A DNA stretch of 64,000 nt, taken from the NCBI RefSeq assembly GCF_002874965.1, contig NZ_CP025624.1, positions 5,766,001-5,830,000 of the forward strand, in the 5' to 3' direction. Positions 1-16,155 of this stretch are shown here, in pieces. Both the position numbers and the translations under genes were made by a program. The notes under the pieces are model-generated. The model did no database searches. It was not told the origin of the DNA and saw only the letters and a list, made by a program, of their open reading frames with translations. Positions within the stretch are counted from its first letter, which is position 1. Every line of letters begins with the position of its first letter. Source of the DNA: Pseudomonas sp. NC02 (GTDB taxonomy: Bacteria > Pseudomonadota > Gammaproteobacteria > Pseudomonadales > Pseudomonadaceae).

Positions 1-700
<700 letters not shown>

Positions 701-776
701 TCAACAAAGGCTGGCGATAATAGCAGACCAGACCTTTGCTGAACACCAATCACCTTCATAGCCCTGATACATTCCA

Positions 777-1973
777 TTAATCGGCCTGACGACGCAGGAA
801 AGCCGGGATGTCCAGGTAGTCCAGGTCATCTTGCGGATTCGGGCTGCGGGATGCAGCAGCACCGGCCTGAGCCTGGTTGCGCATCACGGTCGGACGATCC
901 AGGTCACGATAGTTCACAGACGGCAGTTCCTGGCGCGAAGGCGCTGGAGCGGCAGCTTGCTGGCTGGCGTGGCTGGTATGGACGGTGTTGTCGATGACCT
1001 TTACAGGCTTCTCGATTTTCGCACCCAGGCCGGTCGCAACAACGGTCACGTGCAGTTCGTCGCGCATGTCCGGATCGATAACGGTACCGACCTTGACCAT
1101 GGCGTGCTCGGAAGCGAAGGCTTCGATGATGCTACCCACGTCGGAGTACTCACCCAGGGACAGGTCAGGACCGGCGGTGATGTTCACCAGGATGCCGCGT
1201 GCGCCTTGCAGGTTCACGTCTTCCAGCAACGGGTTGCGGATGGCCGCTTCGGTAGCTTCACGTGCACGGTTCGGACCGCTGGCGCAGCCAGTGCCCATCA
1301 TCGCCATGCCCATTTCGCTCATCACGGTACGTACGTCGGCAAAGTCGACGTTGATCATGCCCGGACGCTTGATGATGTCGGAGATACCGCGAACGGCACC
1401 GGCCAGTACATCGTCAGCCTTGGCAAACGCAGACAGCAGGCTTGCGTCCTTGCCGAGGATGGTCAGCAGCTTCTCGTTGGGAATGGTGATCAACGAGTCG
1501 ACGCTTTCGGACAGCAGACGGATGCCTTCATCGGCGATCTGCATGCGCTTGCGACCTTCGAACGGGAATGGACGGGTCACGACGGCAACCGTCAGGATCC
1601 CCATTTCCTTGGCCACTTCGGCAATGATCGGCGCAGCACCGGTACCGGTACCACCGCCCATGCCCGTGGTGATGAACACCATGTTGGTGCCTTGCAGCAC
1701 TTCAGCGATGCGCTCGCGGTCTTCCAGGGCGGCTTGACGGCCGACTTCCGGATTCGCGCCGGCACCCAGGCCCTTGGTCACGGCTGTGCCCAATTGCAGG
1801 ATGGTGCGTGCACCGATGCTTTTGAGGGCCTGGGCGTCAGTGTTGGCGCAGATGAATTCAACGCCTTCAATGTTGCTCTTGACCATGTGGTTGACAGCGT
1901 TGCCGCCGCCACCGCCGACGCCGATCACTTTGATGACCGGGCTTGCGGGGATGTTGTCTACGAGTTCGAACAT
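777..1973 (-). CDS. ftsZ: cell division protein FtsZ
   Basis: Tubulin-like GTPase that forms the cytokinetic Z ring. The 398-residue product has the GGGTGTG tubulin signature at residues 106-112, the N-terminal glycine-rich nucleotide loop (residues 20-24), and an intact C-terminal conserved peptide (DYLDIPAFLRRQAD) that binds FtsA and ZipA. A proline/alanine-rich linker (about residues 320-370) separates the GTPase core from this tail. A strong ribosome binding site (AGGAGAGGGAAA before ATG) fits the high expression expected of FtsZ. It lies 65 bases after ftsA, and that gap may hold one of the extra ftsZ promoters, although none is obvious. Confidence 0.99.
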   Translation of the reverse strand: MFELVDNIPASPVIKVIGVGGGGGNAVNHMVKSNIEGVEFICANTDAQALKSIGARTILQLGTAVTKGLGAGANPEVGRQAALEDRERIAEVLQGTNMVFITTGMGGGTGTGAAPIIAEVAKEMGILTVAVVTRPFPFEGRKRMQIADEGIRLLSESVDSLITIPNEKLLTILGKDASLLSAFAKADDVLAGAVRGISDIIKRPGMINVDFADVRTVMSEMGMAMMGTGCASGPNRAREATEAAIRNPLLEDVNLQGARGILVNITAGPDLSLGEYSDVGSIIEAFASEHAMVKVGTVIDPDMRDELHVTVVATGLGAKIEKPVKVIDNTVHTSHASQQAAAPAPSRQELPSVNYRDLDRPTVMRNQAQAGAAASRSPNPQDDLDYLDIPAFLRRQAD

Positions 1974-2038
1974 TTTCCCTCTCCTTTCATTTCTCTAGTT
2001 TTTTCGCCTACTACTTGAAACGGTGTTGCGGTAAATCT

Positions 2039-3301
2039 TTAGAAATTGCCTTTCACCCAAGCCTGCAACCGCTCGAACAACGGCGCTTTCGCTTCGTCGT
2101 CGCTTCTGTAGCTGTCGCGGTTGCTCGGGCCCGACAGGGAAATGCCGTCGGTCTGCTTTTGCAGCCCGTACAACAGCAAGCCCACACCGGTGGAATAAAT
2201 CGGGTTGCGCACTACGTCGCCCAGGCCTTTCACGCCATGGGGCACGCCCAGGCGGACTGGCATGTGGAAGATTTCCTCGGCCAGTTCGACCGCGCCTTCC
2301 ATCTTCGAGGTGCCACCGGTCAGCACGATGCCGGCCGGAATCAAATCTTCGTAGCCGCTGCGGCGCAGTTCAGCCTGGATCAGGGTGAACAGTTCGTCGT
2401 AGCGCGGTTCGACCACTTCGGCCAATGCCTGGCGCGACAGTTCGCGCGGTGGACGGTCGCCCACGCTTGGCACCTTGATGGTTTCACCAGCACCGGCCAG
2501 CTTGGCCAGGGCGCAGGCGTAACGGATCTTGATTTCTTCGGCGTACTGGGTCGGTGTGCGCAACGCCATGGCGATGTCGTTGGTCACCTGGTCACCGGCA
2601 ATCGGGATCACGGCGGTGTGACGAATCGCACCCTCGGTGAAGATCGCGATGTCCGTGGTGCCGCCGCCGATGTCCACCAGGCACACGCCCAGTTCTTTTT
2701 CGTCGTCGGTCAGTACCGAGTAAGCCGAAGCCAACTGCTCGAGAATGATGTCGTCGATTTCCAGGCCGCAGCGGCGCACGCATTTTTCAATGTTCTGTGC
2801 AGCGTTGACGGCGCAGGTCACTACGTGAACCTTGGCTTCCAGACGTACGCCCGACATGCCCAGGGGCTCGCGAACGCCTTCCTGGTTATCGATCACGTAG
2901 TCCTGCGGCAGGGTGTGCAGCACGCGCTGGTCAGCCGGGATCGCGACGGCTTGCGCTGCGTCGAGTACCCGCTCCAGGTCGGCCGAGCTGACTTCGCGGT
3001 CGCGAATCGCCACGATGCCGTGGGAATTCAGGCTGCGGATGTGGTTGCCGGCAACGCCGACAAATGCCGAGTGAATCCGGCAACCGGCCATCAGCTGCGC
3101 TTCTTCGATGGCGCGCTGGATCGATTGCACGGTGGATTCAATATTCACCACCACGCCCTTCTTCAGGCCCCGGGACGGATGCGTGCCGATTCCGACGATT
3201 TCCAGCGTGCCGTCGTCCGCGACCTCGCCTACCAGCGCCACCACCTTGGAGGTGCCGATATCCAGACCGACGATCATTTTGCCGCTTTGCACGTTTGCCA
3301 T
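2039..3301 (-). CDS. ftsA: cell division protein FtsA
   Basis: Actin-like ATPase that tethers FtsZ filaments to the inner membrane and recruits later divisome proteins. The 420-residue protein shows the actin-family phosphate-1 segment GLDIGTSK near residue 12 and the phosphate-2 segment DIGGGTTD at about 210-217. It ends in a short amphipathic helix (FERLQAWVKGNF), the expected membrane-targeting sequence. It sits between ftsQ (15-base gap) and ftsZ. Confidence 0.99.
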   Translation of the reverse strand: MANVQSGKMIVGLDIGTSKVVALVGEVADDGTLEIVGIGTHPSRGLKKGVVVNIESTVQSIQRAIEEAQLMAGCRIHSAFVGVAGNHIRSLNSHGIVAIRDREVSSADLERVLDAAQAVAIPADQRVLHTLPQDYVIDNQEGVREPLGMSGVRLEAKVHVVTCAVNAAQNIEKCVRRCGLEIDDIILEQLASAYSVLTDDEKELGVCLVDIGGGTTDIAIFTEGAIRHTAVIPIAGDQVTNDIAMALRTPTQYAEEIKIRYACALAKLAGAGETIKVPSVGDRPPRELSRQALAEVVEPRYDELFTLIQAELRRSGYEDLIPAGIVLTGGTSKMEGAVELAEEIFHMPVRLGVPHGVKGLGDVVRNPIYSTGVGLLLYGLQKQTDGISLSGPSNRDSYRSDDEAKAPLFERLQAWVKGNF

Positions 3302-3316
3302 GGGTCCTGCCTCTTC

Positions 3317-4183
3317 TTAATTCTTCGCGACAGCAGGTTGCGCTGCCGTGGGCGCCGCAGGGGCCCGCCAGCCGACGGCAAGGCCGTTGGCGTAACGCAG
3401 GTCGATGCTCGCAATGTTCGTAATCTGTTCTTTCAAGGTCTTTTCATAGATGGCGATAAAACGGCGCATCTTTTCCACCAGGTTGCCGCGTCCCAGCAAC
3501 AACTCGATGCCCGGGCCGGAACTGCCTGCACCCGTGGTCAAAAACCAGCTGCCCCGCTCGCGCAATTCCAGTCGCGCAATCGAGAAGCCCAACGGCCGCA
3601 GCATCTGGCTCAACGCCTGGTACTGCTGCATCACTTGCTGCTGCGCCCGCTGCGGTCCGAACAACTGCGGCAGGTGCTCGTAATTCGCCACTTCGCGAGG
3701 TGCAAACGCCTGGCCCTGGTTGTTCAACAGCGCACCATCACCCCAACGGGCCACGGGCAGTTGTTCTTCCAGGCGGATCGTCACTTGATCCGGCCACACG
3801 CGACGTACTTCGGCGTGGGCAATCCATGGCATCTGTTCCAGCTCGGAGCGCATGCCTGCCAGGTCGATGGTGAAGAAGCTCGACGCCACAAACGGGGCGA
3901 TTCGCTGCTGCACGGCTTGCTGGCTGATGTAGCTCAAGTCACCCTGCACGCTGATCTTGGTGATCGGCCGGTCGGCATACGGCAGCAGGCGCTGGGCGCC
4001 TTCATACGTACCGAACCCCAGGGCCACCAGGATCACCGGCCAGAACAGCGCCTTGAGAAAACCAAAGTTGGCTTTCGGCATGCGCGCCGACATCGGCTCT
4101 TTAGCCACCATTCGGCTGGCACCACGCGGCACCGGCTTGCGGCCGGGAGCGGGTTGCTGATGACGAAGCGATGCGCCGTTCAT
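3317..4183 (-). CDS. ftsQ: cell division protein FtsQ
   Basis: Bitopic divisome protein that links early and late division proteins through the FtsQLB complex. The 288 residues comprise a basic cytoplasmic tail (1-40), one transmembrane helix (about 42-60), a periplasmic POTRA domain beginning at ITKISVQG (about 74) and the FtsQ beta domain. An alanine/proline-rich tail ends the protein. It is 4 bases downstream of ddlB and 15 bases upstream of ftsA, so co-translation is likely. Confidence 0.97.
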   Translation of the reverse strand: MNGASLRHQQPAPGRKPVPRGASRMVAKEPMSARMPKANFGFLKALFWPVILVALGFGTYEGAQRLLPYADRPITKISVQGDLSYISQQAVQQRIAPFVASSFFTIDLAGMRSELEQMPWIAHAEVRRVWPDQVTIRLEEQLPVARWGDGALLNNQGQAFAPREVANYEHLPQLFGPQRAQQQVMQQYQALSQMLRPLGFSIARLELRERGSWFLTTGAGSSGPGIELLLGRGNLVEKMRRFIAIYEKTLKEQITNIASIDLRYANGLAVGWRAPAAPTAAQPAVAKN

Positions 4184-4187
4184 GGTC

Positions 4188-6578
<2,391 letters not shown>

Positions 6579-6586
<8 letters not shown>

Positions 6587-7649
6587 GGGCCACCTCCAGG
6601 CAGATATCGACCACGGTGCGGGTTGCGTCAGGTTTGGCCAGGCGGCTTGCGGTGCTCGCCATGCTGTTCAGTCGTTCCGGTTGCATCAAAACCTCGGTCA
6701 GGCGTGCGGCCAAATCGGCGGCGCCAGTCGTTCTTTGCGGCAGCAGGAAGGCAGCGCCCTCCCCGGCCAAATATTCGGCGTTGCGGGTCTGGTGATCGTC
6801 GATCGCGTGGGGCAAAGGCACCAGCAAGGACGGCAGACCGGCGGCGGCCAGTTCACTGACGGTCAACGCACCTGCGCGACAGACCACCAGGTCGGCCCAG
6901 CCATAGGCTTGGGCCATGTCTTTGATGAAGGGCTGCACATTCGCCTCCACACCCGCATCGCGATAACGCGTCGCGGTCACTTCATCGTGGTTCTTGCCGG
7001 CCTGATGGAAGATCTCCGGGCGCAGCTCCACGGGGAGTTGCGACACCGCTTCAGGCAGCAATTTGTTCAACGGTTCGGCGCCCAGGCTTCCGCCCAGGAT
7101 CAACAGGTGCGCCTTGCGACCGGCCAATGGCTGGCGGGCGATGTCCATGAACAGTTCGGTACGCACCGGGTTGCCGGTGGTACGCAGCTTGTCCGCGGCA
7201 CCAAAGGTCTTCGGAAACGCCTCGCATACCCGTGCAGCCAAGGGCACCAGCAGGCGGTTGGCAGTGCCGGCCACGGCATTCTGCTCGTGGACGATCACTG
7301 GCACGCCGGCGAGTCTTGCCGCAACACCGCCCGGGCCGGTCACGTAGCCACCAAAGCCCAGCACGCATACCGGCTTCACTTCGCGGATCACCTTGCGCGC
7401 TTGCCACACGGCCTTGAGCAACACGAACGGCGCCTTCAGCAGGGACAATTTGCCCTTGCCACGCAAGCCGGTGACGTTGATCAAATGCAGCGGCAAGCCG
7501 GCATTCGGTACCAGATCATTTTCGATGCCCCGCGGCGTACCGAGCCAATGCACGGTGTAGCCACGGTTCTGGAACTCACGGGCACAGGCCAGCGCCGGGA
7601 ACACGTGGCCACCGGTGCCGCCTGCCATGATCAGCACGTTAGCGCCCAT
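6579..7649 (-). CDS. murG: UDP-GlcNAc--lipid I N-acetylglucosamine transferase
   Basis: Peripheral inner-membrane GT-B glycosyltransferase converting lipid I to lipid II. The 356-residue product carries the N-terminal loop [13 protein letters not shown] (residues 8-20), a second glycine-rich GGSLGA loop and the C-terminal [15 protein letters not shown] nucleotide-sugar site. It overlaps ftsW by 11 bases and murC by 8 bases, consistent with translational coupling. Confidence 0.98.
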
Positions 7650-8862
7650 GGTTCGGCTCCTCGGCGAAGTCGCTTTCGCTGAACTCCATCTCTTCGCTGC
7701 CCAGGTGGGTCCGACTCTCCCACTCGATACGCAGCAACAACCCGAGACAGGCGCAGCAAATCACCAACGAGCTGCCGCCGTAGCTGAGGAACGGCAAGGT
7801 CAGGCCCTTGGTCGGCAGCAGGCCGACGTTCACCCCGATGTTGATCAGGAACTGGCCGATCCACAGGAACGACAAGCCGTACGCCACGTAGGCGGCGAAA
7901 TATTGCTTGGCCTTTTCGGCCCACAAGCCGATGTACATGCCGCGAACACACACGAACACGAACAGCGCGACGGTGCACAGCGAACCGACCACGCCCAGCT
8001 CTTCGGCGAGTACCGAGAACACGAAGTCGGTGTGGGCTTCCGGCAGGTAGAACTGCTTCTGCACGCTGTTGCCCAGGCCCACGCCCAGCCACTCACCGCG
8101 ACCGAAGGCGATCAACGCCTGGGTCAACTGGTAGCCGGAACCGAACTGATCGGACCACGGGTCGGTAAAGGTAATCAGACGGGCCATCCGGTAGGGTTGC
8201 GCCTGCACCAGAATGGTCACGGCGGCCACCGCCAGCACCACCATCAAGGTGAAGCGGAACAGGCCGACGCCGCCGAGGAACAGCATCGCCGCCGCCGCCC
8301 CCATCATTACGACGGTGGCACCGAAGTCCGGCTCCATCAGCAACAGGCCGGCCATGGGCAGCAGCACGATGAACGGCTTGAAGAAGCCCATCCAGCTTTC
8401 GCGTACTTCTTTCTGGCGCCGCACCAGGTAGCCGGCGAGGTAGATCACCACGAACACCTTGGCGATTTCCGACGGCTGCACGTTGAACGCACCGAAGCCG
8501 ATCCAGCGCATCGAGCCGTTCACCTCACGCCCGATGCCGGGCAGGATCACCATCACCAACAGGCCGAAGGCGCCCACCAGCATCAGCCAACCCAGGCGCT
8601 GCCAGGTGGCGATCGGGATCATCATGGTGACGATGCATGCGCCAAGGCCAATCACCAGGTACACCAGGTGACGGATCATCATGTACAGGGTGTTGCCCGA
8701 TTGCACCGCAGCCACTTCCGAGGAGGCCGAGGTGATCATCACCAGGCCCAGGCCCAGCAGCGCGAGGCAACCGGCGAGCATCGGGAAGTCCAGGTCGATA
8801 CCGCGCCCGGTAATGATCGGCGACGGGTACGGCTTGATGATGTTACGGAAATTGATACTCAT
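7639..8862 (-). CDS. ftsW: SEDS-family septal peptidoglycan glycosyltransferase FtsW
   Basis: Polytopic SEDS protein that polymerises lipid II at the septum together with the transpeptidase FtsI. The 407-residue protein has about ten hydrophobic helices and the SEDS signatures GFGAFNVQPSEIAK, MEPDFGA and the C-terminal LPTKGLTLPFLSYGGSS. It lies between murD (4-base overlap) and murG (11-base overlap), which separates it from RodA of the elongation machinery. Confidence 0.98.
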   Translation of the reverse strand: MSINFRNIIKPYPSPIITGRGIDLDFPMLAGCLALLGLGLVMITSASSEVAAVQSGNTLYMMIRHLVYLVIGLGACIVTMMIPIATWQRLGWLMLVGAFGLLVMVILPGIGREVNGSMRWIGFGAFNVQPSEIAKVFVVIYLAGYLVRRQKEVRESWMGFFKPFIVLLPMAGLLLMEPDFGATVVMMGAAAAMLFLGGVGLFRFTLMVVLAVAAVTILVQAQPYRMARLITFTDPWSDQFGSGYQLTQALIAFGRGEWLGVGLGNSVQKQFYLPEAHTDFVFSVLAEELGVVGSLCTVALFVFVCVRGMYIGLWAEKAKQYFAAYVAYGLSFLWIGQFLINIGVNVGLLPTKGLTLPFLSYGGSSLVICCACLGLLLRIEWESRTHLGSEEMEFSESDFAEEPNHGR

Positions 8863-10205
8863 GCCAAGGCCTCCACGGCGCGGGCGAACAGCTGGCCGCG
8901 CTCTTCGTAGTTCTTGAACATGTCGAAACTGGCGCAGGCAGGCGACAGCAGCACCACGTCGCCCGGCTGAGCCAAGGCTTTGGATTGGGCGATGGCATCG
9001 TCCAGGGACTGCGCGCGCACCTGCGGTACGGCGTCGCCCAGGGCATCGGCGATCAGGCCGGAATCACGGCCCATCAACACCACGGCGCGGCAGTTGGCGG
9101 CGACCGGGCCTTTAAGGTCCTTGAAGTCGGCACCCTTGCCGTCGCCACCGGCGATCAGCACGACCTTGCCCTGAATGTCGGCACCCAAGCCTTCGATGGC
9201 AGCGAGTGCCGCACCGACGTTGGTGGCCTTGGAATCGTTGTAATAGCCAACACCATCCAGCTCGCGAACCCACTGGCAGCGATGCTCAAGGCCGGCAAAG
9301 CTGCGCAGGGCCGAGAGCATGGCGTCGAACGGCAAGCCAACTGCGTGACCGAGCGCCAGCGCCGCCAGGGCGTTGGCCTGGTTGTGGGCACCGCGGATTT
9401 TCAGTTCGCGCACCGGCATCAGGTTCTGGAATTCGAAGGCCAGGTATTTCTCGCCGTTCTCTTCCCGAAGGCCGAAGGCCTTGAAGTCAGGCTTGTTCAG
9501 GCCGAAGGTCCAGCACGGCAGACCTTCGCCGATCAGCGGACGGCTCAGGGCATCCTGACGGTTCACCACCACTTGCCGCGCGCCACGGAAGATCCGGTGC
9601 TTGGCCAGGTGATACGCCGGCAGGCCGCTGTAGCGGTCCATGTGGTCTTCGCTGACGTTGAGCACGGTGGCCACTTCGGCGTTGAGCTGGTCAGTGGTTT
9701 CCAGCTGGAAGCTCGACAGCTCCATCACGTACAGCTCGACGTCGTCGTTGAGCAGGTCCAGCGCCGGCGTGCCGAGGTTGCCGCCCACGGCCACGCGCTT
9801 GCCGGCCGCAGCCGCCATCTCGCCCACCAGGGTGGTCACGGTGCTTTTGGCATTGGAACCGCTGATGGCCACGATCGGCGCCTTCGCGTTACGCGCGAAC
9901 AGCTCGATATCGCCGGACAACTTCACGCCACGGGCCGCCGCCGCTTGCAGGGCCGGGGTCGCCAGGGCCAGGCCGGGGCTCACGTAGAGCTCATCGGCAC
10001 GGCATAGAAACTCGACATCCAGCTCGCCACAACGCACTTCCACGTGCGGGTAGTCACGGCGCAGCGTGACCAGCTCCGGTGGATTTTCCCGCGTATCGGC
10101 CACGGCAAACGACGTGCCCCGGTTCGCCAGGAAGCGAACCAGGGACATGCCGCTCTTGCCGAGGCCGACAACGATGCGGAAGTGGTCTGAAGCGATCAGG
10201 GACAC
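8859..10205 (-). CDS. murD: UDP-N-acetylmuramoyl-L-alanine--D-glutamate ligase
   Basis: Mur ligase adding D-glutamate to UDP-MurNAc-L-Ala. The 448-residue protein begins with a Rossmann loop (VVGLGKSGMS, about 12-21) and has the ATP loop GSNAKST at 116-122, where other Mur ligases have GTNGKT. Both forms are known in MurD. It starts 6 bases after mraY and overlaps ftsW by 4 bases. Confidence 0.98.
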   Translation of the reverse strand: MSLIASDHFRIVVGLGKSGMSLVRFLANRGTSFAVADTRENPPELVTLRRDYPHVEVRCGELDVEFLCRADELYVSPGLALATPALQAAAARGVKLSGDIELFARNAKAPIVAISGSNAKSTVTTLVGEMAAAAGKRVAVGGNLGTPALDLLNDDVELYVMELSSFQLETTDQLNAEVATVLNVSEDHMDRYSGLPAYHLAKHRIFRGARQVVVNRQDALSRPLIGEGLPCWTFGLNKPDFKAFGLREENGEKYLAFEFQNLMPVRELKIRGAHNQANALAALALGHAVGLPFDAMLSALRSFAGLEHRCQWVRELDGVGYYNDSKATNVGAALAAIEGLGADIQGKVVLIAGGDGKGADFKDLKGPVAANCRAVVLMGRDSGLIADALGDAVPQVRAQSLDDAIAQSKALAQPGDVVLLSPACASFDMFKNYEERGQLFARAVEALA

Positions 10206-10211
10206 TCGTTT

Positions 10212-11294
10212 CTACCTCAGTTTCAGGGTGGCAAGGCCGAACAGAACCAGAATCACGGTGATAATCCAGAAACGGACAATCACCCGCGGCTCAGGCCAGC
10301 CCTTGAGTTCAAAGTGGTGGTGAATCGGCGCCATGCGGAATACGCGGCGCCCGGTCAATTTGAAGGAGGCAACCTGGATCACCACCGACAGGGTTTCCAT
10401 CACGAACACACCGCCCATGATGAACAGGACGATTTCCTGACGGACGATCACCGCGATGGTGCCCAGGGCCGCGCCCAGCGCCAGTGCGCCGACGTCGCCC
10501 ATGAAGACTTGTGCGGGGTAGGTGTTGAACCACAGGAAGCCCAGGCCCGCACCGATCAACGCGCCGCAGAACACAATCAGTTCGCCTGCGCCCGGTACAT
10601 ACGGGATCAGCAGGTATTCAGCGAATTTCACGTTACCCGACAGATAGCAGAAGATGCCGAGGGCGCCGCCCACCATCACCGTCGGCATGATCGCCAGGCC
10701 GTCGAGGCCGTCCGTCAGGTTGACCGCGTTGCTGGAGCCGACGATCACGAAGTAGGTCAGCACCACGAAGCCGACGCCCAGTGGAATGCTGGCGTCCTTG
10801 AGCATCGGGATGATCAGGGTGGTTTCCACCGCGCTTGGCGCAGTCATGAACAGGAAGATCGCCGCGCCGAGGCCGAACACCGACTGCCAGAAATACTTCC
10901 AGCGGCTTGGCAGCCCCTTGGAGTTCTTCTCGATCACCTTGCGGTAGTCATCTACCCAACCGATGGCGCCGAACAACAGGGTCACCAGCAGCACGGTCCA
11001 GACATAACGGTTATGCAGGTCAGCCCACAGCAGCGTACTGATGCCGATGGACGACAGGATCAACGCGCCGCCCATGGTCGGGGTGCCGGATTTGGACAGG
11101 TGCGACTGCGGGCCGTCGTTGCGTACCGACTGGCCAATCTGCAGGTTTTGCAGGGTACGGATCATCCATGGCCCGAGGAACAGCGACAACGACAGCGCGG
11201 TCAGCACACCCAGGATCCCGCGCAGGGTCAGGTACTGAAAGACCGCGAAGCCTTTGTGGAACTGTTGCAGATACTCAGCCAGCAGCAGCAGCAT
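10212..11294 (-). CDS. mraY: phospho-N-acetylmuramoyl-pentapeptide transferase
   Basis: Integral membrane enzyme transferring phospho-MurNAc-pentapeptide to undecaprenyl phosphate, giving lipid I. I chose the start giving [12 protein letters not shown] (360 residues, the family length). It overlaps the murF stop in the typical TAATG arrangement; an upstream in-frame start would only add nine residues that overlap murF. The protein has about ten transmembrane helices and the aspartate motifs VDDYRK and [10 protein letters not shown] that bind magnesium and substrate. Confidence 0.98.
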   Translation of the reverse strand: MLLLLAEYLQQFHKGFAVFQYLTLRGILGVLTALSLSLFLGPWMIRTLQNLQIGQSVRNDGPQSHLSKSGTPTMGGALILSSIGISTLLWADLHNRYVWTVLLVTLLFGAIGWVDDYRKVIEKNSKGLPSRWKYFWQSVFGLGAAIFLFMTAPSAVETTLIIPMLKDASIPLGVGFVVLTYFVIVGSSNAVNLTDGLDGLAIMPTVMVGGALGIFCYLSGNVKFAEYLLIPYVPGAGELIVFCGALIGAGLGFLWFNTYPAQVFMGDVGALALGAALGTIAVIVRQEIVLFIMGGVFVMETLSVVIQVASFKLTGRRVFRMAPIHHHFELKGWPEPRVIVRFWIITVILVLFGLATLKLR

Positions 11295-12664
11295 TAATGT
11301 TTCTCCGTACTTGAGCCACACAAGGCCGCGACGACGTTTTCCATCACCGCGCTGCGCGATCCCTTGATCAAAATAGTGGTGTGTTTGTCTTGTTCAGCCG
11401 CACTCAGTGCCTGGATCAGTTCGGCCTGGCTGGCGAAATGCCTGGCGCCCGGCCCGAAGGTGTCAACGGCGTGCAGCATGTTCGGGCCAACGGCGTAAAG
11501 GGCATCGACCTTGCCGGCGGCGTACGCGCCGACTTCACGGTGAGACTGTTCAGCCCACTCGCCCAGCTCGGCGATATCCCCCAGCACCAGCACCTTGCGA
11601 CCGTCGAAGCTGGTCAGCAGGTCGATGGCGGCACAGATCGAGGACTGGTTGGCGTTGTAGGTGTCATCAATCACGCGCATGCCGTTGCTGGCCAATTGCG
11701 CGACGGTACGGCCCTTGACCGGTTGCACGGCACCAAGGCCGGTGGCGATGCCAAACAACGACACGCCCAGCACGTGGGCGGCGGCGGCGGCAGCCAGGGC
11801 ATTGGCGACGTTGTGGTTGCCCAGCAGGTTCAGTTGTACGTGCTCGTCACCTTGCGGGGTATGCAGGGTGAAGGACGGGCAGCCACGGGCGTCGGCCTTG
11901 ATATTCGAGGCATGGAAATCGGCAGCGGCGTTGTGCACCGCGAAGCTCAACACCTTGCGACCGGCGGCACGTACACGCCAGGTTTCGAAGGCCTTGTCAT
12001 CGAGGTTCAGCACGGCAGTGCCGGATGCGTCGAGGCCTTCGATGATTTCGCCCTTGGCTTCGACGATCTTTTCAGGGCCGCCAAACTCGCCGACGTGGGC
12101 AGTACCGGCGTTGCTGATCACCGCGACATGAGGCTTGGTCATGGCCACGGTGTAGGCGATTTCGCCGATGCGCGAAGCACCCAGCTCAATGACGGCCGCC
12201 GTGTGTTCCGGGGCCAGTTCGAGCAGGGTCAGCGGAGCGCCGAAGTCATTGTTCAGGTTGCCACGGGTCGCCAGGACCGGGCCGCGCGTGCGCAGGATGC
12301 CGGCCAGCAGCTCCTTGACCGTGGTCTTGCCGCTGGAACCGGTGATCGCCGCAACAGGCTTGGTGAAGGCGGCACGGTTCAGCGCCCCCAGTTGGCCGAG
12401 GGCCAGGCGGGTGTCGGCGACCATCAATTGTGGCAGCGTCGAGTCAGCGACTTCGCGCTGCACCAGAGCGCCGACAGCGCCTTTGGCAGCGACGTCATTC
12501 AGGTAGTCATGGCCATCGAAACTCGGGCCGGCCAAGGCGACAAACAGTTGCCCGGGCTTGATCGTCCGGCTGTCGATGCTGACGCCATCAAAGCTGCAAT
12601 CAGCCGACAGCACACGGGCCGACAAGGCCTGGGTCAGTTCGCTGAATTTAAGCGGCTTAAGCAT
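11294..12664 (-). CDS. murF: UDP-N-acetylmuramoyl-tripeptide--D-alanyl-D-alanine ligase
   Basis: Last cytoplasmic Mur ligase: adds the D-Ala-D-Ala made by Ddl. The 456-residue protein has an N-terminal uridine-binding domain ([14 protein letters not shown], about 31-44), the ATP loop GSSGKTT at 109-115, and the C-terminal ligase domain with [10 protein letters not shown]. It overlaps murE by 8 bases and shares one base with mraY. Confidence 0.98.
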   Translation of the reverse strand: MLKPLKFSELTQALSARVLSADCSFDGVSIDSRTIKPGQLFVALAGPSFDGHDYLNDVAAKGAVGALVQREVADSTLPQLMVADTRLALGQLGALNRAAFTKPVAAITGSSGKTTVKELLAGILRTRGPVLATRGNLNNDFGAPLTLLELAPEHTAAVIELGASRIGEIAYTVAMTKPHVAVISNAGTAHVGEFGGPEKIVEAKGEIIEGLDASGTAVLNLDDKAFETWRVRAAGRKVLSFAVHNAAADFHASNIKADARGCPSFTLHTPQGDEHVQLNLLGNHNVANALAAAAAAHVLGVSLFGIATGLGAVQPVKGRTVAQLASNGMRVIDDTYNANQSSICAAIDLLTSFDGRKVLVLGDIAELGEWAEQSHREVGAYAAGKVDALYAVGPNMLHAVDTFGPGARHFASQAELIQALSAAEQDKHTTILIKGSRSAVMENVVAALCGSSTEKH

Positions 12665-14119
12665 GAGCCACCTCCCACGCGGTCAGGGCATGATCAGCCT
12701 CGACCAGATCGGAGAAGGCGTGGCGTTCGCCGTTGATTTCCTGATAGTCCTCGTGACCTTTACCGGCCAGCACCACCACGTCGTCAGCACTTGCGCCGGC
12801 GATCAATTGGGCGATGGCTGCACCGCGACCGGCGACGAACGTCGCCTTGGACGCATCTTTAAAGCCGACACGAATGTCATCGAAAATCTGGCTTGGGTCT
12901 TCGCTGCGCGGGTTGTCGTCAGTGACGAGCACACCGTCGGCCAGGCGCTCGACGATTTCCGCCATCAGCGGGCGCTTGCCGCGATCGCGGTCACCGCCAC
13001 AGCCGAACAGGCACAGCAATTTACCCTTGGCGTGGGGGCGCAGGGCCTGCAGGATTTTTTCCAGGGCGTCCGGCGTGTGGGCGTAATCGACCACCACCAG
13101 CGGCTGGGTGCCGCCGCCGAGGCGTTGCATGCGACCGGCCGGGCCTTCCAGCTTCGGCAACACCCGCAGGATTTCGTCGAGGGCGTAATCCAGGCCAAGC
13201 AAGGCACCGACGGCGGCCAATACGTTGCTCAGGTTGAAACGCCCGAGCAAGGTGCTGCGCAAATGGTGCTCGCCCTGTGGCGTAACCAGCGTGGCGCGCA
13301 CGCCTTCGTCATCAAAGGTGGCTTCACGGCAATACAGGTAGGCGCTGGAGTCTTCCAGGCTGTAGCTGATCAGGCGACCGTCGCCTTGGGCGGCGGCCAG
13401 TTGGCGACCGAATTCGTCGTCCAGGTTGACCACCCGGCACTTCAGGTCATTCCAGGCAAACAGCCGGGCCTTGGTGGCGGCGTAGGCCTCCATGGTCCCG
13501 TGGTAATCCAGGTGATCGCGGGACAGGTTGGTCATCACCGCCACGTCGAACGCCAGGGCAGTCACGCGCCCCTGGTCCAGACCGTGGGACGAGACTTCCA
13601 TGGCAACCGCCTTGGCACCGGCCTTTTTCAGGTCGGCCAGGGTCGCTTGCACGGCAATCGGGTTAGGCGTGGTGTGCAGCCCGCTTTGCAGCGCGCCGTA
13701 GAAACCGGTGCCCAGGGTGCCGACGATGCCGCAATGCTGACCCAGCAGGTCAAGCGCCTGGGCGACCAGTTGGGTCACGCTGGTCTTGCCGTTGGTACCG
13801 GTCACGCCCACCAGGTTCAGGGTGCGGCTCGGGTCGCCATAAAAGCGCCCGGCGATGTCCGACAGTTGCGCAGCCAGGCCCTTGACCGGAATCAAAGGCA
13901 CGTCGGTGATCGGCAGCACGGTGGCGCCTTCCACTTCATAGGCTACTGCCGCAGCGCCGCGTTGCAGCGCGTCGGCGATATGGTCACGGCCGTCGAACTT
14001 GCCACCCGGCACTGCCAGGAACAGGTCGCCAGCACGCACATTACGGCTGTCCAGGGTCAACTCGCGAATCAGCAGATCGCGGCCGGCGTGGGCAAAAATC
14101 TTGTTCAGGCTCAGAGACA

Positions 14120-14120
<1 letters not shown>
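12657..14120 (-). CDS. murE: UDP-MurNAc-L-alanyl-D-glutamate--meso-diaminopimelate ligase
   Basis: Mur ligase adding the third stem-peptide residue. The 487-residue protein has the uridine-binding DSRNVRAGDLFLAVPG segment (about 24-39), the ATP loop GTNGKTS at 108-114 and a DNPRSEDP motif in the C-terminal domain. The DNPR motif is the known marker for meso-diaminopimelate rather than lysine, so this is a diaminopimelate-type cell wall. It shares one base with ftsI and overlaps murF by 8. Confidence 0.98.
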
Positions 14121-16151
<2,031 letters not shown>

Positions 16152-16155
<4 letters not shown>
